From assembly GCA_031399165.1 (NCBI GenBank), contig JANNOO010000033.1, forward strand, positions 1 through 64,000: DNA of 64,000 nucleotides. The letters are read 5' to 3'. Positions 16,377-24,815 of the stretch are shown here, piece after piece (the first letter of the stretch is position 1; every line of letters begins with the position of its first letter). A model generated the notes under the pieces. That model saw only the letters and a program-made list of their open reading frames with translations. It was not told the DNA's origin and made no database searches. The position numbers were made by a program, and so were the translations under genes. Source of the DNA: JAKFWI01 sp031399165. Its GTDB lineage: Bacteria; Pseudomonadota; Alphaproteobacteria; Caulobacterales; Aquidulcibacteraceae.

Positions 16377-17465
16377 TTGAGCCAAGCGCTTGACCAGCCC
16401 GGCGCGCTGCGCCAAGCGCCAGGCGTGAACACGCTCCCGCCCCTCCTGCTGCGCGCCGACGCTGGCGGCGACCTGGGGTCTGGGCATGTGATGCGCCTCG
16501 TGGCCCTCGGCGAAGCGTGGGTCGATGCGGGTGGCGCATGTGTGCTTGCCACGGCCTCGCTCCCACAGGCGCTTATCGCACGGCTGGGCGACAATCGTGG
16601 TTTCGTCCTCCACACGATCGAGGCGCCCGCATGGAGCGGCGCGGACGCTGCGGCGCTGACCGCCGTGGCGCGCAAGTTTTCGACCCGGTTGGCGGTGGTC
16701 GATTCCTACTTGTTCGACGCGCCTTATCTGGCGGCGCTAAAGGCGGCGGGTTTGCATGTCGTGGCGGTCGATGATTTGGCCCGCCTGCCGGCCTATCCGT
16801 GCGATGTGCTGGTTAATCCAAACCTCTCGGGAGAGGCCGCGCGATACGAAGGCAAGGCCGGGGACGCGCGCCTGTTGCTCGGCCCGCGCCACGTGATGCT
16901 GCGGCGGGAATTCGCCATACATCGCTCAAGCGTACGCTCCATCGCGCCGATCGCCAGACGATTGCTAGTGACGTTCGGCGGCGTCGATCCCAAGAATGGC
17001 GGCGCGCTTGCTTTGGAGGCGCTCTCGGCCCTGCCTGAACTCTCCGTTGAGTTTGTCATCGGCGCCGCCAACGCGCGCGGCGACGAACTGGCGGCGAAAG
17101 CGCGCGCGTTAACCAATGTGCAAATCTTCCGCGACACGCGGGACATGGCCACGCGCATGATGGCCTGCGAGATGATGCTTTCGGCGGGCGGCACGACGGT
17201 ATGGGAAGGCGCGGCGCTTGGCGCCCCGATGATGCTGGCCGCCGCAGCGCCGGAAGAAGCCGAAGCCGCCGCGCGCCTCGCCAAGGGCGGCCTGTGCCAA
17301 TTTCTCGGCGGCATCGAAACGCTTACGCCAACCTCTATCGCGCGGGCGATCAACGATTTCGCTCACGACATGGCCGCCCGGGCGCGATCGAGCGTGCTGG
17401 GCCGCGAACTGGTTGATGGTTACGGCGCCGAGCGCGTGATCGAGGCGATCCGCGCCGCGCTTTGA
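16377..17465 (+). CDS. pseG: UDP-2,4-diacetamido-2,4,6-trideoxy-beta-L-altropyranose hydrolase (PseG)
   Basis: A 362-residue GT-B-like protein that would remove UDP from the PseH product to give the free sugar used by PseI. Family features are 'LLRADAGGDLGSGHVMR' near residue 24, where the GSGHV histidine is catalytic, then 'VVDSYLFD', 'VDDLARLP', 'LVNPNL', 'LLVTFGGVDPKN' and the UDP-binding 'LSAGGTTVWEGAALG'. The TTG start is supported by GGAGGT seven bases upstream, and no ATG lies nearby. It is divergent from pseB. Confidence 0.9.
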   Translation: MSQALDQPGALRQAPGVNTLPPLLLRADAGGDLGSGHVMRLVALGEAWVDAGGACVLATASLPQALIARLGDNRGFVLHTIEAPAWSGADAAALTAVARKFSTRLAVVDSYLFDAPYLAALKAAGLHVVAVDDLARLPAYPCDVLVNPNLSGEAARYEGKAGDARLLLGPRHVMLRREFAIHRSSVRSIAPIARRLLVTFGGVDPKNGGALALEALSALPELSVEFVIGAANARGDELAAKARALTNVQIFRDTRDMATRMMACEMMLSAGGTTVWEGAALGAPMMLAAAAPEEAEAAARLAKGGLCQFLGGIETLTPTSIARAINDFAHDMAARARSSVLGRELVDGYGAERVIEAIRAAL

Positions 17466-17521
17466 GTTTTTCGCTTTGAACAAAGGTTAATGAGCACGGC
17501 GATTGCTTGGCAGTACCTGTC

Positions 17522-18604
17522 ATGGTCCAAACCGCGCCCGCTCTGATACACAATGTGCAAGCATTGCGCGCAATCGCGGCGATGTTCGCCGTGCTCGCAC
17601 ATCTGCAAGGATATCTGGCGGAGATCTTCGGATTGACCGTGCCATTTGGGGGCGTCGATCTGTTCTTCGTCATCAGCGGCTACATCATGGCCTACACGAC
17701 AACGGACCGGGTCACGCCGCGTGTATTCATGATCCGGCGCATCTCCCGCATCGTGCCGCTTTACTGGGTGGCCACGCTCGGCGTGTTTTCGCTCGCGCTG
17801 ATCGCGCCGAGCGTCGTCAAATCGACGAACGCCGATTTCGGCGAACTCATCCAATCGCTGCTGTTCATTCCGTTCGCCAAGACCAATGGCATCGTCCAGC
17901 CCACGCTATTCGTTGGCTGGACGCTGAACTATGAGATGATGTTCTACATCATCTTCGCCGGCGCGTTGCTGCTGCGCTCGGAGAACACGCGCTTTATCGT
18001 GGTTTCCCTAGTGCTTATCGGCCTGGTGGCGATCGGGCAGATATTCGAGCCAAAGAGCGTGTTGGCCGACTTTTACACGTCGAGCATTGTGCTGAACTTC
18101 CTGCTCGGCATGGTGGTCGCGCGCGTGATGCCAATGATGCCGCGCACGGCCCCTCGCGGTCTGCTGCCGGTCGTGCTTGTGCTGGGTGCGCTGGCGCTGG
18201 CTGGAGCCACGCTGATACCGCTATTTCGTCCCGATATGCCGTCCGTCATCACCTGCGGCGCGCCGTCGGCTTTGCTGGTTGGCCTTGCCGTCCTGGCCGA
18301 ACGCTGGGGCTGGCGCATCACCTCGCCGACATTCGTGCTGCTGGGCGACGCGACCTATTCGATCTACCTCACACATCCGTTCATCGCGGAGGCAGTTCAG
18401 AAAATCACCGAGCCCTTGCACGCCGGGCCTATTGGCGCGTTCGGCTTCCTGATCGTGGCGATGGTGATTTCCGCGCTGGTGGGCATCGTGGTTTACAAGA
18501 TGGTCGAAGTTCCACTCTGCGGCTGGGCCAAGCGCCTGCTGTCCGCGCAGCGCTCCAAAAAGGCGGCCGCCGCGCCGGAAGAGCGGTCACGCCGCGCCGC
18601 CTAA
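17522..18604 (+). CDS. Acyltransferase-3 family membrane protein
   Basis: A 360-residue integral membrane protein with about ten hydrophobic helices. The N-terminus has the acyltransferase-3 signature ('NVQALRAIAAMFAVLAH', with the conserved His) and 'GVDLFFVISGYIM', then 'RRISRIVPLYW'. Members O-acylate sugars such as LPS, peptidoglycan or capsule at the periplasmic face. It follows pseG by 56 bp on the same strand, so it may modify the flagellin glycan or a surface polysaccharide. I used ATG 17522; a TTG at 17507 is also possible. The C-terminal tail is basic. Confidence 0.85.
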   Translation: MVQTAPALIHNVQALRAIAAMFAVLAHLQGYLAEIFGLTVPFGGVDLFFVISGYIMAYTTTDRVTPRVFMIRRISRIVPLYWVATLGVFSLALIAPSVVKSTNADFGELIQSLLFIPFAKTNGIVQPTLFVGWTLNYEMMFYIIFAGALLLRSENTRFIVVSLVLIGLVAIGQIFEPKSVLADFYTSSIVLNFLLGMVVARVMPMMPRTAPRGLLPVVLVLGALALAGATLIPLFRPDMPSVITCGAPSALLVGLAVLAERWGWRITSPTFVLLGDATYSIYLTHPFIAEAVQKITEPLHAGPIGAFGFLIVAMVISALVGIVVYKMVEVPLCGWAKRLLSAQRSKKAAAAPEERSRRAA

Positions 18605-19062
18605 CGCGAAGCCCTGTCCAGCGTCGCGCATTCAACATCACGCTCGCGGCTGCCGCCGGTGACGTTCACGCGGATATCCGTGCCTGACATATCGGTAGAG
18701 AACGCCGCCGAGAAATTCTGGCTATCCTTGCGGATGCCGCCAACCCATTTGTACTGCCCGCGCGCATTGATCCGGCGCGACACCAGATCGACATCGCATG
18801 CGCTGACTTCGGCGGCGCGATCCTTCGTGAAGCGGTAGCATTCATCGATCGCCCGGCGGCCGTAATTGTTCAGCGCAGCCCGCACCACTTCCTTCTCGCC
18901 ATCAGTGCAGGCGCGGAAGGTTTCTTCCTTCGGCGCGGGCGCCACGGAAGCCGGCTGCTCCTTTTGCGGCAGGAACGGCAGCGAGGCGCCTACGACACCC
19001 AGCCCGGCGGCGACTACGCCAGATACGGCCATGAAGGCGTTGAGTTTCGGTCCGCCGCTCAT
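18601..19062 (-). CDS. Hypothetical protein with N-terminal membrane anchor
   Basis: A 153-residue protein with one hydrophobic segment (about residues 8-29), a short Pro/Ala linker, and a soluble domain with four cysteines ('RACTDG', 'IDECYRF', 'VSACDVD', 'DVECATL'). The cysteines could form disulfides in the periplasm. I do not recognise the family. It lies between the acyltransferase gene, which it overlaps by 4 bp at the 3' ends, and flaF. Confidence 0.55.
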   Translation of the reverse strand: MSGGPKLNAFMAVSGVVAAGLGVVGASLPFLPQKEQPASVAPAPKEETFRACTDGEKEVVRAALNNYGRRAIDECYRFTKDRAAEVSACDVDLVSRRINARGQYKWVGGIRKDSQNFSAAFSTDMSGTDIRVNVTGGSRERDVECATLDRASR

Positions 19063-19142
19063 ATACGATTCTCGTTCCGGGCACGCCTTTAGGCGCTCGA
19101 TGTGGCGGTATTACGCCAGCCGGCGGCGCCGACCAAGCGGGG

Positions 19143-19520
19143 TCAACCGGCCGCGGCGTCCGGGGCGGCTATTTGCGGCGCCAAGCCCTGCATGATCGAA
19201 CGATTCACGTCGATCAGCGAGTCGAGGTCCTCCCCCGCCTGCATTACCGAACTGGAATGGCGCGAGACCCACATGGCGAGCGAGATGATCTGTGCGCGCA
19301 CTTTTTCGGGCAGCGCGTTCTGAGGATCGGCGCAGTCCTGCGCCAGGGCGGTCCACAGCCGCCGGTTTTTGTCCAGCGCCTCGGCCAAACCTGGAAGCGA
19401 GGCGCGCCCGTGCTGCTTGGCCCTGAGCAGGCCGGCTGTCACCTGGGCAAACACACGGTATTCGGCCTCGCGCGGGCTTTCAGCCTGCGCGCTCGCGCGT
19501 TGATAGGCCTGGATCGACAT
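19143..19520 (-). CDS. flaF: Flagellar biosynthesis regulator FlaF
   Basis: A 125-residue helical protein matching FlaF ('AYQRASAQAESPREAEYRVF' start pattern, 'LDKNRRLWTALAQDC', 'LPEKVRAQIISLAMWV'). In Caulobacter FlaF promotes flagellin translation and secretion and acts with FlbT. The second Met (19520) fits the family start; another Met lies 6 bp upstream. The start lies inside the 3' end of flbT (about 40 bp overlap), so the pair is translationally coupled. It lies 7 kb from the flagellins it would regulate. Confidence 0.9.
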   Translation of the reverse strand: MSIQAYQRASAQAESPREAEYRVFAQVTAGLLRAKQHGRASLPGLAEALDKNRRLWTALAQDCADPQNALPEKVRAQIISLAMWVSRHSSSVMQAGEDLDSLIDVNRSIMQGLAPQIAAPDAAAG

Positions 19521-19914
19521 CCCCAACGTTTCCTAACCGCTCATCTTCGTAAGCGATTATTCGCCGACAACGCATCAACGCCCGGTAAAAATCTCCGGCC
19601 ATTACGTCTCTAGATACAGAAACACATTCGGCGAGGATTTCTGGGTTGCGAACGGCGCCCATGAATTCAGCCAAACGGCGGGCGAATTCGCCGAAAACGT
19701 CTTCGTTATCAGTCTGGTCCAGATACATCAGCATGACGGGGAAATAGATGCGCCGGGCCGGGCTGCTAGCGTCTTCCGGCTGCATGATATCCTTTTCGCG
19801 CAGCACCGACGCCTTATTTTGCAGGATCAGCGCGCTGCGGCGGTCCCCGTTCTGGACTACCGCACCGTTCACGACGAACCGTTCACCGGGACGCAAAGAC
19901 AATTTTAACGGCAT
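19480..19914 (-). CDS. flbT: Flagellin mRNA regulator FlbT
   Basis: A 144-residue protein with the FlbT pattern: 'LKLSLRPGERFVVNGAVVQNGDRR' spread over the first 27 residues, 'ASVLREKDIM', 'ARRIYFPVMLMYLD' and 'FYRALMRCRRIIAYE'. In Caulobacter FlbT binds the 5' leader of flagellin mRNA and represses its translation until the hook is complete. Both flagellin genes here have leaders of about 60-70 nt that could be targets. It is the first gene of a two-gene operon with flaF. The 133 bp upstream contain no obvious promoter consensus. Confidence 0.92.
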   Translation of the reverse strand: MPLKLSLRPGERFVVNGAVVQNGDRRSALILQNKASVLREKDIMQPEDASSPARRIYFPVMLMYLDQTDNEDVFGEFARRLAEFMGAVRNPEILAECVSVSRDVMAGDFYRALMRCRRIIAYEDERLGNVGDVDPGLSTRERAG

Positions 19915-20047
19915 TGGCCGCTCCCGCCCATTCTGGACCGCTTGCGGTAAGGGCTAAGGATTCGAAGGGTCCGTAAAGCAAAGCCAAGGGGCGCCGGCCG
20001 CGCTTCTGTGGGCGATTCGCCTATTGCGCCGATTTATATGGCCGGCG

Positions 20048-21142
20048 TCAGGCCTTTGGCGCCTCCGCCTTGCGCATATCTTCCAGGACGTTCTTTAGCT
20101 GACCGAGCGCCTGCTCATCACCAGCTTCCAGCGGATGGCGCTTTTTAAGCCGCTCGAACGCGTCTACCGACAACATGAGCTGTTCCTTGGCGTCAGGCCC
20201 CTGCAGCGTGGCCAGCTTGTAATGGCCTACGGCCACATCGCGCAGGCGCTCCAGATCATTCGGAGCGGCGGCGGCCAGCTTCTTTACCAAGGCCAACGAC
20301 TCGCTGAGCGCCTTTCGGGCGCCAACGCCATCCTCGAGCTGTAAGCAGACAATGCCGAGTTCGTCGAGCGCGACCGCCTGCTCCCGCTCGCCCTGAGCCG
20401 CCGCGACCGCGGACTTGGCCGCGTCATACGCCTGCTGCGGCTGGCCAGTGCCGGAATAAAGGCGGCGCAACATCACGAGCGTGACGAAGTCGCGGGGATC
20501 AGCGACGCGCGCCTTTTCCAGCGCCTCCATCGCCGAAGGCAGATCGCGCAGGCATTCCAGCACCGCCAGATTGCGCCATGCGCCTTCACGCCCACCATTT
20601 TCCTGCGCCTGCCGGCGCAGATCTGCGCGAGCGCCGTCGAAATCTCCGGACGCGATCTTGCGCCGCGCTGCGCTCAGCGCCGGGGCTTCCGAGGCAATCA
20701 GGGTTTCAGCCAGCAGCACAAACGAACGCATGGGCGGCTCTGTGGCAAACTTCACGCCCGCCGCGACGGCCTTGTCGCGCTCGCCCGTAAGCAGCGCGGC
20801 CAGACGCTCCGAATCCTGCTTGGCGCGTGCGACGCCGGTTTCAGTGTCGCGCTGGATTTTCTGTACGGGATCTGGCGTGCGTTGCGGCGCGGGACGCGAT
20901 GGCGGCTCCTTGGCGACGGCGCGCGCAGGCGGCGCCTTGGCTTCCTTAGGCGCACGCTCCTTCTTTGGCTTGAACAAAGCGCCAATCATGCCGAACAGCA
21001 TAAACACTAGGACAAGCGCTATGGCGCCCGCACCGCCGACAAGCGCGATGTCCGGCGCTGTGCTGACAGCCGCCGCAGCCTGCGGACTGGCCTGTTCGAT
21101 ATAGCCGCGCAACAGCGCGGCGATTGGTGCAATTTGTTCCAT
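20048..21142 (-). CDS. TPR-containing membrane-anchored protein
   Basis: A 364-residue protein. The ATG at 21142 is preferred because GGGAG lies seven bases upstream. One membrane helix is at about residues 32-53 ('IALVGGAGAIALVLVFMLFG'). A Lys/Pro/Ala-rich charged linker and a helical domain with TPR-like repeats follow ('AWRNLAVLECLRDLPSAMEALEKA', 'GQPQQAYDAAKSAVA', 'LDELGIVCLQLEDG'). TPR proteins act as scaffolds and no catalytic residues are seen. It follows the peptidoglycan-binding-like gene by 51 bp and is probably in its operon. Confidence 0.7.
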   Translation of the reverse strand: MEQIAPIAALLRGYIEQASPQAAAAVSTAPDIALVGGAGAIALVLVFMLFGMIGALFKPKKERAPKEAKAPPARAVAKEPPSRPAPQRTPDPVQKIQRDTETGVARAKQDSERLAALLTGERDKAVAAGVKFATEPPMRSFVLLAETLIASEAPALSAARRKIASGDFDGARADLRRQAQENGGREGAWRNLAVLECLRDLPSAMEALEKARVADPRDFVTLVMLRRLYSGTGQPQQAYDAAKSAVAAAQGEREQAVALDELGIVCLQLEDGVGARKALSESLALVKKLAAAAPNDLERLRDVAVGHYKLATLQGPDAKEQLMLSVDAFERLKKRHPLEAGDEQALGQLKNVLEDMRKAEAPKA

Positions 21143-21193
21143 GCCGATCTCCCGTGCCGTTCCTAGCACGGGTCGCGGGGCTGTGAACATCAG

Positions 21194-22447
21194 CTAGCTG
21201 GGTTCCGGCTGATCGGAAAACCGCGGCGCCGTCCGGTCGTCTGAAAGGCCGACATCTGACGCAGCAATGCCGGTGCGGGCCTTCCAGAGCTTGCGCCAAT
21301 TCTGCGGCCAGGAGTGTGAGGCGGCCATGGCGCCGGCGAGTTCATCCTTGGCGTCGATCAGAAACATGGTATCGCGCGCCATGCGGTCTTCGGGCCGCGC
21401 CTTTGCCCGCACCGCGTCAGCCACCACGAACCGCGCACGGGCGTTGGAAAACGCTTCCGGCGTCAGGCAAAAGCGGGCTTTGCGCAGCGCTGCGTCCACC
21501 GCGTCAAAACGCGGGGCGCCCCAGCCCATATGAATCGAACGATCGAGGAAGAACGCGAAATCGATTTCCGTGGGCTCCAGTCCAGCTTCACGCCAGGAGC
21601 GCTCCAGGCGCTCGACCACGTAGCGGAACCAGGCGCTATCGCCCCAAGCGGCCTCGTCGTACGCCGCCTGTGTCTCTGGCAGCGCGCCCAATTGCGCGAA
21701 CGCCGCGCTCCACGCCGCCCTCTGCCCCGGCTTGGCGCACACACTTTCGACAAGCGCACGCGCCGCGGGATATTTGTGCTTGCTGGCGATTCCGAGCTCT
21801 TTCGCGGTCTTCAACGTGAAGAGTTTTTCCGCGTCTTCAGCGCCGTTTGCCGCGAACACAGAGAGCACGGTATCGCGGTCAAGCCGATAGAGTACGCCGA
21901 GTAATTCTCCGCCCCAACCGAGCGTTTTGCCGTACGGCCCCCACGTCAGCACCGAACCCTGATCGCCGGTGAACTTTACGCAGACGTTCCACTCGACGCG
22001 GTCGTAATCGCCGCCCTCCATTGTGCGCGCCAGCGTCTGGGCGCGTTCGAGCGCACCGGGCGGCTTTTCGCCCGTAACCGCCTGCCAAGCCTCGACCGTC
22101 ATATGGCCGTCGATTTCTATCGCAGCGCCGCGGCACGCGGCCACCGCGCGCATCGCCTCGGCGGTGGCGCGCGTGTAGCGGCCATCGAGCGTGACAGGCG
22201 TGACGCCGCATTTTTCCGCGCGCTGATCGATCGCCGCCTGGAGACGACCGATTGGCCCCCATTTCGAGTCTTGGATCGTCACGCGTGCGCCGGGCTCGGC
22301 ATAACGGATTAGGATCGCATCGGCCGAGGGGTCGCCCCCGCCCGCGCGCGCGGAAGGGCCGGCCAGCGCGAACGCCAGCGCCGCAGCGCCGGAGACCGAC
22401 GCCGCAGATATCCCGAACCGGGTGAGAACCCTTATAAATCCACGCAT
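21194..22447 (-). CDS. Exported protein with peptidoglycan-binding-like repeats
   Basis: A 417-residue protein with an N-terminal signal peptide (hydrophobic 12-32, then 'ARAGG'). Residues about 60-130 look like one or two PG_binding_1-type units ('LQAAIDQRAEKCGV', 'LDGRYTRATAEAMRA', 'IDGHMTVEAWQAV'). The following domain contains 'GDQGSVLTWGPYGKTLGWGG' and many Trp and Arg residues. That Gly/aromatic pattern loosely recalls lysozyme/chitosanase-fold enzymes, but I cannot place catalytic residues. It may be a periplasmic wall-acting protein, partnered with the downstream TPR membrane protein. Confidence 0.55.
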   Translation of the reverse strand: MRGFIRVLTRFGISAASVSGAAALAFALAGPSARAGGGDPSADAILIRYAEPGARVTIQDSKWGPIGRLQAAIDQRAEKCGVTPVTLDGRYTRATAEAMRAVAACRGAAIEIDGHMTVEAWQAVTGEKPPGALERAQTLARTMEGGDYDRVEWNVCVKFTGDQGSVLTWGPYGKTLGWGGELLGVLYRLDRDTVLSVFAANGAEDAEKLFTLKTAKELGIASKHKYPAARALVESVCAKPGQRAAWSAAFAQLGALPETQAAYDEAAWGDSAWFRYVVERLERSWREAGLEPTEIDFAFFLDRSIHMGWGAPRFDAVDAALRKARFCLTPEAFSNARARFVVADAVRAKARPEDRMARDTMFLIDAKDELAGAMAASHSWPQNWRKLWKARTGIAASDVGLSDDRTAPRFSDQPEPS

Positions 22448-22535
22448 AAGATCTGACTACCGGCGCGGCTGCGCCGCGCCTTGCCATAAGATGCCTGCAA
22501 GAAGCTCGCCGGCAAGCGCGAGGCTCAGCTTTCCG

Positions 22536-23063
22536 TTAACCGTCCTGCGCGGTCCAACGCAGGGCTTGGGTATTGTAGCCTCGGCTCTGCAAGCGCCCGA
22601 TCAGGTCATCCTTCACCGCGGCGTCCAGCTTCGGCGCCCGCGCGAGTATCCATAGGAACCGTCCCGAGGGCTCGCCCACGAGCGACCACGAATAATCATC
22701 GGCGCGGTCCAGCACCCAGTAATCGCCCTCAAACGGGCCAAAGAAAGAAACCTTCAGCTTCGCGTTGTTCGGCGGATCGACGACCCGCGCGACACCCTTG
22801 GCGATCTTCTCCTTCCCTGCCGGATCGCCCTCGCGACAGGTGTTGAGCACCGTAATCTTGCCGTCGGGCCGCTTGGCGTATTCCGCCGTCACGCCCTCGC
22901 ACCCTTTTTCGAACCAGTTTTCGTACCGGGCTATCTCGTACCAGCGTCCGATATAGCGATCGACCTCCACCGCCTTCACGGACAGCGGCGGTTCGGCGCT
23001 ACGGTTGACGGGCGGCGACGCGCAGGCAGTAAGAGCCAGCGCGGCAAAGATGGCTTTCCTCAT
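22536..23063 (-). CDS. blc: Lipocalin, Blc-type outer-membrane lipoprotein
   Basis: A 175-residue bacterial lipocalin. A short signal peptide ends in the lipobox LTAC (Cys14). The lipocalin signature 'YIGRWYEIARYENWFEKGC' comes next, then 'VTAEYAKRPDGKITVLN', 'LKVSFFGPFEGDYWVLD' and the C-terminal 'FLWILARAP'. Blc-type proteins bind lysophospholipids or other lipids at the outer membrane and often accompany stress or membrane-repair genes. It starts 7 bp after the end of the DUF3445 gene, so the two are probably co-transcribed. Confidence 0.9.
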   Translation of the reverse strand: MRKAIFAALALTACASPPVNRSAEPPLSVKAVEVDRYIGRWYEIARYENWFEKGCEGVTAEYAKRPDGKITVLNTCREGDPAGKEKIAKGVARVVDPPNNAKLKVSFFGPFEGDYWVLDRADDYSWSLVGEPSGRFLWILARAPKLDAAVKDDLIGRLQSRGYNTQALRWTAQDG

Positions 23064-23069
23064 GGCTGC

Positions 23070-23885
23070 CTATACGCGCAAAGCCTGATCTGGATCGTTC
23101 ATCAGCGCATGGACGTGCCGCTCCAGCGGCCCCCATTTCTTGTAAGTTCGCACATGATCCTGCGCGCCAGCCCAAGCGGCCGCGAACGCGGCGCGCGCGC
23201 CGTCAACTGCGAAGGCCGCCGCCAGCGGATCGATCGATATCCTGATCGTGAAGACTATAGCGCCGGTTTTGGGAAGTTTGCGGATCGTCTGGCGCTCCAC
23301 CCGCAGATGCAGAAGGCCGGCCGCCTCAAGGACCGGCGTGGCGTTGGCGCGGGCGATCAGAGGCGCCTGGCTGGGCGTGAACCGCTCGGGCCCCGCCTGC
23401 ACCGTCCAGTTAAACCGCTCCATGACGACGCCGGGCACAACCGCTTCGAACATCCGCACTATGCGGGCCGCCATCCCCTGCGCCCCCGCCGGCCCGAGCC
23501 GGTCGGGCACAGGACCGTGCAGATGGCTGACGGGGCGGCCGATATTGTCCGCCAGCGACCAGAATGTCGGCGCACAAAGCACCGCGGCGCTCAGCAGCCA
23601 ATCCTCACCGCGCTTCTCCATGATGCAAAAGTCGTCCGACACGAGCGACGCACCTGTGGGTAAATCTTGCGCGCCGACGAGCGCCGCGAGTTCGGCTTGG
23701 GCTAGCGCCGACCCTTCGGTCTCCGCGAACACTTTTTCGCGATGGCGCGCCAGCAGCGCGCGCTTTTCCGGCAGCGCGGCTGTTTCCGTGTCAGGCGCGA
23801 GCCAAGCCTCGGGCGAGATTGGCTTCAATCCCACGGTGAAATCCGGAGGCCCAGCCATAAACGGTAGATAAGGCGGACGGCGCAT
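23070..23885 (-). CDS. DUF3445 heme-dependent oxidative N-demethylase-like protein
   Basis: A 271-residue soluble protein matching DUF3445. The diagnostic stretch is 'LVSDDFCIMEKRGEDWLLSA' with 'VLCAPTFWSLADNIGRPV', then 'LHGPVPDRLG', 'MERFNWTV' and 'LHLRVERQTIRKLP'. The characterised family member is a heme-dependent oxidase that demethylates secondary amines such as dimethylamine. The His of 'HGPVP' and the downstream Arg are in family positions. The substrate here is unknown. It is the first gene of a pair with the lipocalin gene. Confidence 0.8.
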   Translation of the reverse strand: MRRPPYLPFMAGPPDFTVGLKPISPEAWLAPDTETAALPEKRALLARHREKVFAETEGSALAQAELAALVGAQDLPTGASLVSDDFCIMEKRGEDWLLSAAVLCAPTFWSLADNIGRPVSHLHGPVPDRLGPAGAQGMAARIVRMFEAVVPGVVMERFNWTVQAGPERFTPSQAPLIARANATPVLEAAGLLHLRVERQTIRKLPKTGAIVFTIRISIDPLAAAFAVDGARAAFAAAWAGAQDHVRTYKKWGPLERHVHALMNDPDQALRV

Positions 23886-24065
23886 GCTGTTTTCTAGCCG
23901 CTCGCAGCCCGGTGGGGCAGAGGCGCTGCGGAAAAGTCACACAGCGACAGTCACAGCAGCGTCGCATTGCCTGATCGTCATGCTTCGGCTTAAAGTTTCT
24001 CCAGAATGTAGGCCTGCGGTCGCGTTGGGCGTCCGCAATCAGATCGTGTGAGGGTCTTTCCGCTA

Positions 24066-24815
24066 ATGCGTCAGATTGTGGTGATCCACTCCCTACGCGC
24101 AAAGGAAGACGCGGCCGTTTTCGTAAGACGGCTGCAGGCCGAGGGATTCACCGTCCCTTGGAACCCTGAATCCGGCGGGCGGTACGTGAGCGGCGCTGAG
24201 AAGCCGGAAGCGGCCCCCTGCACGCTCGTGCTTTGGACCAAGGATGCGCCGACGTCGCGCTGGGTGCGGGAATACGCGATCGCTGCGCATAAGCGTAACG
24301 CACTGGTCGAGGTGCTTATTGAACGGACAGTGTCGCCGATTGACGCCGCGGTTGAGCCGATCGATTTCTCCGATGTCGCCGACGAGAAAACCGAAGCGCG
24401 TCTCATGAAAGAATTGATCGTCCGCGTTGAAGCCAAAACGGGCGAACCCAACGGACGTCTGCCGATGCGCAAGGAAGTTCGTCCGTTCGCGGCGCTCGGC
24501 GGGTTTGGTTTTATCATTACCTGCACGATCGCAACGATGCCCGGCCTGCAGCCCAGCTCCGAAGGGCTGATCACGCCGCAGAACACGGCGCAGGCGCCAA
24601 TCGGCGAGATGGCCCTTGCTCAGGGCGGGCCGGTTGTCAGCCCCTCCGAACTGGCGCCCGCGGAAATGGCGCCTGTGACGGTAAAATACCGGCCAACGCG
24701 CCTGGGTGTTGAAGCGGTGATCCGCGTTCGCGTCGTAGCCGACCCCTCAATCGTCAGCGAAGATGACGCCGTGGTCTACCGGCTGGTCGATGTTCCTGAA
24801 CTGACCGTCAGCTAA
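24066..24815 (+). CDS. TIR-domain membrane protein
   Basis: A 249-residue protein. Residues 3-110 look like a TIR domain: 'IVVIHSLRAKEDA' (first strand and box 1), 'VRRLQAEGFTV', a short box-2 region, 'CTLVLWTKDAPTSRWVREYAIA' split by the family Ser/Trp, and 'VEVLIE' with 'PIDFSD'. E69 in 'WVREY' is where the NADase glutamate of TIR enzymes lies. One membrane helix follows (about 145-160), then an extracytoplasmic Pro-rich domain. TIR domains hydrolyse NAD or scaffold signalling; activity here is inferred. GAGGG lies 11 nt before ATG 24066. It converges on a Nudix gene with 4-bp overlap. Confidence 0.65.
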   Translation: MRQIVVIHSLRAKEDAAVFVRRLQAEGFTVPWNPESGGRYVSGAEKPEAAPCTLVLWTKDAPTSRWVREYAIAAHKRNALVEVLIERTVSPIDAAVEPIDFSDVADEKTEARLMKELIVRVEAKTGEPNGRLPMRKEVRPFAALGGFGFIITCTIATMPGLQPSSEGLITPQNTAQAPIGEMALAQGGPVVSPSELAPAEMAPVTVKYRPTRLGVEAVIRVRVVADPSIVSEDDAVVYRLVDVPELTVS

